Positions 57,516 to 64,000 of a DNA stretch of 64,000 nucleotides are shown piece by piece (position 1 is the stretch's first letter; each line of letters begins with the position of its first letter). The stretch comes from Gammaproteobacteria bacterium (GTDB taxonomy: Bacteria; Pseudomonadota; Gammaproteobacteria; SZUA-229), in NCBI GenBank assembly GCA_029882215.1, contig JAOULC010000016.1, positions 1-64,000 of the forward strand, given 5' to 3'. A program made the translations under genes and the position numbers. The notes beneath the pieces were generated by a model that saw only the letters and a list, made by a program, of their open reading frames with translations, had not been told where the DNA came from and did not search any database.

Positions 57516-57729
57516 ATAACCGCTGGTTTTTATTTTTTGTGTTTTTGTTTCTAATAGCGATTGATACGCTAATTATTTCTCCCAGTACCACTCCATAAAA
57601 AGCCCCAAATAACATACCACTATTACCTTTTAGCAAGTAGCCTATGAACCCAGCTATCATGCCACCGCCAATAATCCCTGATAAGTGATATTTAATATGC
57701 ACTGCGCACCTCGTTTTTATTTTAATCAT
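57514..57729 (-). CDS. Small glycine-rich membrane protein, hypothetical
   Basis: A 71-residue frame with two hydrophobic segments (GIIGGGMIAGFIGYLL and GMLFGAFYGVVLGEIISVSI) and basic ends (KNTKNKNQRL). The glycine-zipper-like spacing suggests a small inner-membrane protein. No ribosome-binding site is strong and no family is recognised, so it could be spurious; the shared terminator supports it slightly. Confidence 0.5.
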   Translation of the reverse strand: MIKIKTRCAVHIKYHLSGIIGGGMIAGFIGYLLKGNSGMLFGAFYGVVLGEIISVSIAIRNKNTKNKNQRL

Positions 57730-57905
57730 TACACCATACCCGGCTTATACAGTACTAACAAACATTAATAATACTGAAAGCAAAACAGAATCACCTGCAC
57801 TCTTTTACTAGTAAAAACTAATACAGGCTTTATAATATTACGGGATACAGTACAGGACCCTCTGTTGTCGCTATCTACCATTAACCCTACTACAAGCACC
57901 CTTAA

Positions 57906-59747
57906 ATGACGTTTAAGCCTGCAACCATCATAATCAGCGGATTTACACTGGTCATTTGCATGATCATAATCTTCCTGGTCGTCAGTTTGTACCAGCTCAA
58001 TAGTACTCGACAAGCCCTGGAATTCGAAATCAAGACCGAATCCATGCATATCTCTGCCACCAATTCTTTATTAGAGATCGATAACAAGCGATCCATTTTA
58101 ATACTCAACATCTTACAAGCTGATGAGCCTTTTGCTCAGGATGAAGTCATTCAGCAATTTTACAATCAGGGTGAGGAGTTTATAAAAATACGCCAAACGC
58201 TCTTAGACTCCCGACTGAGCGATTTTGAAATTCAGCTTTTAGCAAATCATCAACGGGATGCAGAAAACGTTGCCGCCAGTCAGCACCAAATCATTAAGCT
58301 TATATCTGAAGGCCGCTATGAACCGGCTCACCATATATACATGACACAGGCATTACCTAAGCAGCAAAATAACAATAGTCACCTTAATCTTTTATCGCAA
58401 TATCAGCATCACGAAATTGATATGTTTTTAAGTAGTCTGACAAAAAAGCAAAATGATATCTATTTAATTATCTTAGCCGGCAGTATTTTTCTTATCATTC
58501 TCTGTATTTTGATTGCCCTGTTTATTTATCGTAAGCTGTCTTCTAATATATATGAAATTCAGCAGGCGCGTGATGAGTTAACCAGTAGCCTGGCAGAAAC
58601 CAGAGATCTGCAATACGCACTTGATCAGCATGCCATCGTCAGCATATCAGACACCAGCGGTAAGATTACATATGTTAATGAGAAGTTCTGTGAAGTCAGT
58701 CAGTACAGTGAAGCTGAATTAATCGGCAAGCATCATAATATTATTAATTCAGGTTATCACCAGGAAGCTTTTTTTCATGAGATATGGACAACTATTTTAT
58801 CCGGTAAAACATGGAATGGAGAGATCCGTAACCGGAAAAAAGACGGCCAGTATTACTGGGTCGAAACCAGCATTATACCTTTCCTTGACAATGACAATAA
58901 GCCGTACCAGTACATTGCCATTCGCACGGAAATAACCCATATAAAAGCAATAGAAAAAGAACTGCTGTTTACTTTAGAACAACTTGCTGTTGAAGCTCAT
59001 CGCGCACAGGAGTCCAATACTTTAAAAGATTCTATAATTTCCACAATGACTCATGAGTTAAGAACACCGCTAAATTCCATACTGGGTTTTTCGCAGTTGT
59101 TGTTAATGGAAAAGAGCATGTTCTCCGATATACAAACAGATAATATTGAATGCATCATCAACAGTGGCAAAGAGTTACTTGCGAATATTGACAACATCAT
59201 GCTTTATAGCACATTAAAGAGCAATTCATTAGCTCTGCAACTCTGCGAAACTGATGTCAGCGGCACCATTCATTCTGCGATCAATAGCATAACCAGTAAG
59301 CAAAATGCGCTTACTATTACTCCGCAACTACAAACAACCAATCAGCCAACTTGCATACGTGCCGATAACATCCTTCTTCGCAAGGCACTTGAGTACGTTA
59401 TTGATAACGCCATTAAGTTCACCCGTAAAGGTCATATCAAAATTAATTATTATGACATTGCCAGAAACACAGCCATTCCGGGGCATCACAAAAACTCAAA
59501 CACAGACCTTGTTTTAATCACTATTGAAGACACCGGTGTTGGCATTAGTCCTGAGAAGAGTCAGATAATCTTTGATGATTTCAGACAGGCTGATGAAAAA
59601 GTTAGCCGCTACTTTGAAGGAATGGGAATCGGTTTAAGCCTTGCTAAGAGCATCATCAACCTGCATAAAGGCGAAATATGGCTAACCAGTGAACTCGAAA
59701 AAGGTACCACGGTTTATATTACGATCCCTAAGAAGCTCGACGCTTAA
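57906..59747 (+). CDS. Membrane sensor histidine kinase with PAS domain
   Basis: A 613-residue two-component sensor. A first membrane helix (~10-30), a periplasmic helical sensor (~31-185, four-helix-bundle-like), a second helix (~188-208), then a PAS domain (~233-350; VSISDTSGKITYVNEKFC, PYQYIAIRTEIT), a HisKA domain with the phospho-His in MTHELRTPLNS (~383) and a HATPase domain (VIDNAIKFT, EDTGVGISPE, GMGIGLSLAKS). No receiver domain or partner regulator is adjacent. It sits between hppA and sat. Confidence 0.92.
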   Translation: MTFKPATIIISGFTLVICMIIIFLVVSLYQLNSTRQALEFEIKTESMHISATNSLLEIDNKRSILILNILQADEPFAQDEVIQQFYNQGEEFIKIRQTLLDSRLSDFEIQLLANHQRDAENVAASQHQIIKLISEGRYEPAHHIYMTQALPKQQNNNSHLNLLSQYQHHEIDMFLSSLTKKQNDIYLIILAGSIFLIILCILIALFIYRKLSSNIYEIQQARDELTSSLAETRDLQYALDQHAIVSISDTSGKITYVNEKFCEVSQYSEAELIGKHHNIINSGYHQEAFFHEIWTTILSGKTWNGEIRNRKKDGQYYWVETSIIPFLDNDNKPYQYIAIRTEITHIKAIEKELLFTLEQLAVEAHRAQESNTLKDSIISTMTHELRTPLNSILGFSQLLLMEKSMFSDIQTDNIECIINSGKELLANIDNIMLYSTLKSNSLALQLCETDVSGTIHSAINSITSKQNALTITPQLQTTNQPTCIRADNILLRKALEYVIDNAIKFTRKGHIKINYYDIARNTAIPGHHKNSNTDLVLITIEDTGVGISPEKSQIIFDDFRQADEKVSRYFEGMGIGLSLAKSIINLHKGEIWLTSELEKGTTVYITIPKKLDA

Positions 59748-59825
59748 ACGGCAGATTTTTCTGCACGCCAATACAATCTTATGTCAGGCGACTCTGGCAA
59801 TAATTATCACAAAAACTCTAGTCAT

Positions 59826-59855
59826 AAAAAAAGCGTCGCTAATGCGACGCTTTTT
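59826..59855. terminator. Bidirectional terminator between the sensor kinase and sat
   Basis: A7-GCGTCGC, loop TAAT and GCGACGC-T5 form a near-perfect 12-bp stem between convergent genes. Confidence 0.9.
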
Positions 59856-59879
59856 CAGATACAAAATTCAGCTAATAAA

Positions 59880-61070
59880 CTAGCTGATGCTCCTGTAATA
59901 GTCCATCAGTATCTGTGCTACCTCAGGGCGTGAAAATTCCTTTGGCGGCGCAATACCATTGCCTAATAATTCACGAACCTTTGTGCCTGATAATAATACA
60001 AAATCTTCCTTGCTATGATCAGGTGCTTCGCACATCATCACAACCTTATCCAGCTTCTTAGAGTAAGCCGTGTGGTCTGCACGGAAGATTTCGATATCCA
60101 GTGCACCAGCAGGAACCTGGTCATCAAAAATAGTTTGTGCATCAAAGGCACCATAGTGATCACCCACACCAGCATGATCGCGACCAATGATAAAGTGCGT
60201 TGCGCCCATATTTTGACGGAATACTGCGTGTAATACGGCTTCACGCGGGCCGGCATATAACATGTCAAAACCGTAACCGGTTACCATCGCGCTGTTTTCA
60301 GGAAAGTACAGTTCAACCATTTTACGAATCGCTGCATCGCGAACCGGTGCAGGAATGTCACCCGCTTTTAGCTTACCCAGCAGCATATGGATTACCAGGC
60401 CATCACAACCTAAACGTTCCATGGCCATATGACACAGTTCTTCGTGTGCCAGATGCATCGGATTACGCGTCTGGAAAGCCACAATTTTTTTCCAGCCACG
60501 CTCTGCAATTTCATTTCTGATTTCAACAGCCGTGCGGAATGTATCTGGGAATTCAGTCTGGAAGTATGAAAAGTTCAGTACTTTAATCGGACCCGACAAT
60601 ATAACATTACCCTGTGCATTAAACGCATCGACTCCGGGGTGTGCTTCATCAGGACTTGCTGCGTAAACCTTATCGGCAATCAGTTTTTTCTCATCTGCCG
60701 TTAATGTTTCAACCGCTTCCACATCCATCACAGCGACCACAGGGTTACCTTCAACATTCGGATCTTTGAGTGCTATGCGGTCACCGGCTTTAATACTGCC
60801 CGCATCATCAAGCAGATTTAAAACCGGTGTTGGCCAAAACAAACCCGATGTTGTTTTCATGCTTTCAGCAACACTGATTGCGTCTGCCTTATTCATATAG
60901 CCTGTCAGGGGGTTGAAATAACCACCACCCAGCATCACTGCATTGGCTGCTGCGGCCGAACTCACTACAATTGAGGCCAGGCCTTCTGCTTCTTTTTGTA
61001 AGGCTTCATTTTCAGCTGTATCGTAAACAAATAATGGATTCAGCTCATCTGAGCCATGTGGACGAATCAT
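59880..61070 (-). CDS. sat: Sulfate adenylyltransferase (homomeric, dissimilatory type)
   Basis: A 396-residue ATP sulfurylase of the PUA-plus-catalytic type used in sulfur oxidation, not the CysDN type. In sulfur oxidisers it runs APS + PPi to ATP + sulfate. PHGSDELNPLFV opens the N-terminal PUA-like domain with GGGYFNPLTGYM; the catalytic domain has QTRNPMHLAH (~199-208, the HxxH motif) and IGRDHAGVG (~294-302). There is no C-terminal APS-kinase domain. The AGGAG site is good. It follows the GalT-like gene in the same direction with a 228-base gap. Confidence 0.95.
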   Translation of the reverse strand: MIRPHGSDELNPLFVYDTAENEALQKEAEGLASIVVSSAAAANAVMLGGGYFNPLTGYMNKADAISVAESMKTTSGLFWPTPVLNLLDDAGSIKAGDRIALKDPNVEGNPVVAVMDVEAVETLTADEKKLIADKVYAASPDEAHPGVDAFNAQGNVILSGPIKVLNFSYFQTEFPDTFRTAVEIRNEIAERGWKKIVAFQTRNPMHLAHEELCHMAMERLGCDGLVIHMLLGKLKAGDIPAPVRDAAIRKMVELYFPENSAMVTGYGFDMLYAGPREAVLHAVFRQNMGATHFIIGRDHAGVGDHYGAFDAQTIFDDQVPAGALDIEIFRADHTAYSKKLDKVVMMCEAPDHSKEDFVLLSGTKVRELLGNGIAPPKEFSRPEVAQILMDYYRSIS

Positions 61071-61298
61071 GTGTATCTCCTAAGATTTTCTTCTATATTT
61101 ATTATTTAGTTTTGCTGCATCAAGCTACCACAAAACCACAAATTTTTTAGTGGGTCTATCATAATGCATAAAAAGCAATATGCTTATTCATATCATTAAG
61201 TCAATGATATGTTATTTTTATACGTACTGACATCTACAGTTTACATACGGATACTTCATACCAGAAGCATCCGGATTATGTGTGAACCTGTATAACAC

Positions 61299-62375
61299 TT
61301 AGTCAATATCGACGTCTCTTAGTTGCTGTGCTGCCTCCTCCGGTGAAATAGTGCTGACGAACAGCCCTGAGCCTAATTCAAACCCCGTCGGTATCGACGT
61401 TCTTGGACATATCTCCAGATGCCAGTGGTAGCTGTCTTTACAGTCTTTATATTCATCTGCCCTGGGAATTGAATGCAAAAAGAAATTATATTGCGCGCCG
61501 CCAATCACCTTTTCCAGCCGGCTCATTGTTCGTTTAACAACCCTCGCCAAATCCTGCAAATCTTCCTGCGTGACTTTAGTAAAATCACTTTCATGGGTCA
61601 GCGGCATGATATGTACTTCCCACTCATACCGGCTGGCAAAGGGTTTGATCGCAACAAAACGTTCACCTTTCTCTACCACATACTGGCCTACATTGATTTT
61701 GCGCCTTACCTCACCCGACTGACGATCATATATCGTTGCCTCGTAGGTCAGTGCCTCATCAATCAGACTGCAAAATACACAGTGATTATGTTTACGGTAA
61801 TATTGCTTTGAATGCTCCACCTCGTTAATCACATTCTCAGGTACCACTGGCATTGCGATAATCTGACTGTGTGTATGCGGAATACTGGCACCGGCCGCAG
61901 GACCAAAATTTTTAAATACCAGCGTATACTTCAAGCGCTCATCCGACTCATATAATTCACTCATGCGCTGACGATATGCCGCAAACAGCATTTGTAAATG
62001 CTCCTCACTCATTTCATATACTGAAATACCATGCTGATGGTGATCGATAATAACCTCATGCCGGCCATAACCACTGATAACCTGCTGCAGACCAAAATTA
62101 ATGGCCGTCTCATCACTGTCATCACCCAGAATTGGAAACAAATTTTCGACTATCCGAACACTCCAGTTTTTTTCATTCGGAAAAGCCGCAATCGTCGCTG
62201 GCGTTTTTTCTTCATTGCCCTTACAAAAGGGGCAGGTTTCAACATGCTCACGCGTATCTCTTGGTACCACTTCTTCTTTTTTACGGGGACGCATGCCTCG
62301 CGCAGTTGCAACCAGTACTGACTCACTCGGTACTATCGGGTTAATTCTTATTTCGCGGACAGTCTCGTCAGCCAT
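61299..62375 (-). CDS. GalT-like nucleotidyltransferase, candidate APS:phosphate adenylyltransferase
   Basis: A 358-residue member of the HIT/GalT superfamily. Zinc-type cysteines are in CPFC (~residue 47), a second CVFC (~196) follows, and the active site is GASIPHTHSQIIAMP (~160-174), where typical GalT has HPHGQ. NKNWSVRIVENLFPIL-like and ICPRTSIPTGFELGSG segments match the GalT fold. I use the Met at 62375 (AGGA upstream) rather than 62390. The database-like name would be galactose-1-phosphate uridylyltransferase, but no Leloir genes are nearby and sat is adjacent. The ADP sulfurylase (APAT) of Thiobacillus denitrificans is known to be related to GalT, so an APAT role is plausible. Confidence 0.85.
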   Translation of the reverse strand: MADETVREIRINPIVPSESVLVATARGMRPRKKEEVVPRDTREHVETCPFCKGNEEKTPATIAAFPNEKNWSVRIVENLFPILGDDSDETAINFGLQQVISGYGRHEVIIDHHQHGISVYEMSEEHLQMLFAAYRQRMSELYESDERLKYTLVFKNFGPAAGASIPHTHSQIIAMPVVPENVINEVEHSKQYYRKHNHCVFCSLIDEALTYEATIYDRQSGEVRRKINVGQYVVEKGERFVAIKPFASRYEWEVHIMPLTHESDFTKVTQEDLQDLARVVKRTMSRLEKVIGGAQYNFFLHSIPRADEYKDCKDSYHWHLEICPRTSIPTGFELGSGLFVSTISPEEAAQQLRDVDID

Positions 62376-62390
62376 GAAGGTATCCTGCAT

Positions 62391-62691
62391 AAGTTAGAAA
62401 GTTATAAATCTTGATAACGCTAAATTTACAGTAATACGCCTTAACTGAATAAACAAAAATGCTTATTTGAGCATAAAATTACATTGTTTGTAATATTTGA
62501 ATATTATAAATAGATAATAGATGGTTGAATTATTTTTACCCTTAGCAAGATTAATCACCAAACTATTCACTTTAAAGAATATAATGATTTTAGTTATTGT
62601 AATCACCCAGCATAAAGTTAGAAAACAAAAAATAATCAATAACCGTTAGCTGCATTCAGACAACAAGAAACTCTCTCAGCCTTTACTAAAC
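62391..62691. other. 301-bp AT-rich intergenic region, no gene seen
   Basis: Divergent space between the GalT-like gene and the 91-aa gene. Several TATAAA/TATTAT-like runs but no promoter pair with good spacing. Confidence 0.5.
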
Positions 62692-62967
62692 ATGGATAAG
62701 AACAATATGCATAGCCCCGCTGTTAATTTAAATGTCGAAAATATTGAAGATTCAATTCAGACACTGACTGAGTTCGCTAATGAACCGCACTTGACCCCTT
62801 TAATAGCGATATTAGAAGCCTTGAAACAGGATATAAATAGTGAAGCGCTGCTGGCACAGCTTATTGATACATGGAGAAACCTTGGTATATATCAGGGCAC
62901 TGTTTTAACTTATCTGCCTCATTTCTACACTCTGATTCCTGATGATATTTTTGGTGAGAACGGCTAA
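62692..62967 (+). CDS. Hypothetical 91-aa protein
   Basis: A short acidic, helical, cytosolic protein of unknown family (NVENIEDSIQTLTEFAN, LIAILEALKQDINSEALLAQLIDTW, ending YTLIPDDIFGENG). No signal peptide or membrane helix. The ribosome-binding site is weak, but the frame is followed by a good terminator, supporting a real gene. Confidence 0.62.
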   Translation: MDKNNMHSPAVNLNVENIEDSIQTLTEFANEPHLTPLIAILEALKQDINSEALLAQLIDTWRNLGIYQGTVLTYLPHFYTLIPDDIFGENG

Positions 62968-62996
62968 AGCCCGGAGCAACACAGTTACATTCACAT

Positions 62997-63029
62997 AAAA
63001 AAAGCACGCTCAGAAAGCGTGCTTTTTTT
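62997..63029. terminator. Bidirectional terminator between the 91-aa and 52-aa genes
   Basis: A7-GCACGCT and AGCGTGC-T7 form a perfect stem with a 5-base loop between convergent genes. Confidence 0.92.
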
Positions 63030-63089
63030 CAGACTAAACCTGTATTTAGTCATGCTGCACGCCCCTTAGAGGTTTGTGCAACAAAAGCC

Positions 63090-63248
63090 TTAAGGCTTTT
63101 TAGGTGTCTGGTATGGTACTTCTTTCTGGAAGCTTTTCCATTCAGTCGTATAACCAATAACAAACTGACCAGGAACAACTTCTTTCTGTGTTGTTGTTAC
63201 ATACTCAGTTACGCCAGCTGGCACCTTAGGTCTGCAAAATTCAGCCAT
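63090..63248 (-). CDS. Small 52-aa protein of unknown function
   Basis: I do not recognise it. The product starts MAEFCRPKVPAGVTEYV and ends in a lysine/proline tail; it has one Cys near the N-terminus, many beta-branched residues (TTTQKEVVPGQFVIGYTTEW) and no signal or membrane helix. The Met at 63248 is chosen because GAGGAG lies just upstream; a longer frame starts at 63314. It is shielded by a strong terminator and lies between the HIT gene and the sulfur genes. Confidence 0.7.
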   Translation of the reverse strand: MAEFCRPKVPAGVTEYVTTTQKEVVPGQFVIGYTTEWKSFQKEVPYQTPKKP

Positions 63249-63338
63249 CTCAAAACTCCTCACTATTTTATTATATGTACGGGAAGAAAAAACAGTTATG
63301 CCAGCCCTTCCCACTAAGACTGACTAAAGTATACCCTT

Positions 63339-63752
63339 CTATCGCTTATAATGCGCCTTTTTTGCTATCACATGCCGCACGCCACCTTGTGGGTTTTCAA
63401 CATCACCCTGATAACGCGGAATGATGTGGATGTGGACATGAAAAATACTCTGTCCTGCTGCCGGACCTATATTAACCCCAATATTATAACCATCTGGATG
63501 AAACTCCTCATCAATGTTTTTTTTCTCCTCATTAATAAGTTTCATGCAGGCTGTAATTTCTTCCGGCGTCAGCTCAAAAAAGCTGGCGACATGACGCCTG
63601 GGAATAACCAACGAGTGCCCCGGACTCACCCCATAGGTATCACGCGCACTATAAGCCAGCTCATTAGTAAGCGATACGCCCTGAGGGTCAGTACAAAATA
63701 AGCACGGGTTATTAGGGTCGCGTTTTTTTTCTATCTTTTCTTCAGATGACAA
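63339..63752 (-). CDS. HIT family nucleotide hydrolase
   Basis: A 137-residue HIT protein with the His triad in FHVHIHIIPRY, a CLFC pair near the N-terminus, GHSLVIPRRHVASFFEL and NIGVNIGPAAGQS. HIT proteins hydrolyse adenosine 5'-phosphoramidate, dinucleoside polyphosphates or related adenylates; phosphoramidases also act on APS-like compounds in some organisms. The start is a TTG at 63752 with a weak site; Met is absent nearby. It is the third adenylate-related nucleotidyl enzyme in this stretch, after sat and the GalT-like gene. Confidence 0.9.
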   Translation of the reverse strand: MSSEEKIEKKRDPNNPCLFCTDPQGVSLTNELAYSARDTYGVSPGHSLVIPRRHVASFFELTPEEITACMKLINEEKKNIDEEFHPDGYNIGVNIGPAAGQSIFHVHIHIIPRYQGDVENPQGGVRHVIAKKAHYKR

Positions 63753-64000
63753 AACTTCAATACCATTATTTTATGTTCTGGCTGACTTTATTAGCCTGAT
63801 CGCTCATATGACTAACTGTCATAATCTTACGGCTACAATTTCTAGTTATGCAATTATTCTTACACCTTTTCTTAAAAAAGCATAATCAATAGTTATTTAG
63901 CCACCCTAAAAAAACTTAATACAATAAATATTTTCTCTACACGCTATAATCAGGCGTTTTATTACTATTTTTTATCTACTATTTTTAAGGGGGCACTATC
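63753..64000. other. Window end: intergenic region with a ribosome-binding-site-like sequence at the edge
   Basis: No gene is seen. A TATAAT at 63945-63950 and an AAGGGGG at 63987-63993 suggest that a + strand gene begins just beyond the window. Confidence 0.45.

Noticed and set aside
61299-62375. Simple assignment as Leloir-pathway GalT
   Set aside because: Not excluded, but the HTHSQ active site, absence of other gal genes and position next to sat made me leave the symbol empty.

Overview
This 64 kb window is gene-dense chromosomal DNA from a gammaproteobacterium, with a GC content of roughly the mid-40s percent judged by eye. I see no insertion sequence, prophage, CRISPR array, rRNA or tRNA gene. 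The gammaproteobacterial assignment rests on gene order: coaBC-dut-algC-argB with radC divergent and pyrE nearby, bioB-bioF facing comF, and separate pntA/pntA2/pntB genes. The right-hand 12 kb holds a PPi-type phosphofructokinase, a K+-independent H+-pyrophosphatase, adenylate kinase and a homomeric ATP sulfurylase beside a GalT-like nucleotidyltransferase. That set points to a sulfur-oxidising chemolithotroph or a close relative. This lifestyle is an inference, because no sox, dsr, apr or rubisco gene lies in the window.

Layout. 0-12 kb: end of aroE, small secreted proteins, gamma carbonic anhydrase-like protein, glutathione reductase, ubiA, pyrE, a TauE/SafE permease, and the coaBC-dut-algC-argB operon divergent from radC. 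12-27 kb: an outer-membrane barrel, biotin genes, comF, a hybrid histidine kinase, xthA with an AmpG-like transporter, a double-receiver diguanylate cyclase, a DUF4266/DUF3570 pair, an HDOD protein and hemW. 27-37 kb: rpmE running into a secreted thermonuclease, malic enzyme and malate dehydrogenase, two PilZ proteins with an ABC1/UbiB-like kinase, a flap-type exonuclease, an RluE-like pseudouridine synthase and an HD-GYP phosphodiesterase. 37-51 kb: a five-gene molybdate operon, a secreted M15-like peptidase with a membrane-anchored partner, a MOSC protein, the transhydrogenase operon, hemH with a VanZ-like protein, a fructosamine-kinase-like protein and a group III truncated haemoglobin. 51-64 kb: an S24-type peptidase domain, then pfp, adk, hppA, a sensor kinase, sat, the GalT-like gene, a 52-aa protein and a HIT protein.

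How parts fit together. The pfp-adk-hppA-sat-GalT-like stretch can be read as one pyrophosphate/adenylate energy module. Sat run in reverse consumes PPi and makes ATP from APS, HppA links PPi to the proton gradient, Pfp uses PPi in sugar phosphate metabolism, and Adk recycles AMP. The GalT-like protein is a candidate APS:phosphate adenylyltransferase. Cyclic-di-GMP and two-component signalling is spread through the window (GGDEF, HD-GYP, two PilZ, an HDOD protein, two histidine kinases).

The most unusual non-coding signals are four. The rpmE terminator is written inside the signal-peptide codons of the downstream nuclease. A 200-base structured element with competing pairings and a strong terminator precedes pfp. 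A promoter-hairpin-terminator unit that may be a small RNA lies between pfp and adk. A ten-copy heptamer repeat begins on the base after the truncated haemoglobin stop codon.
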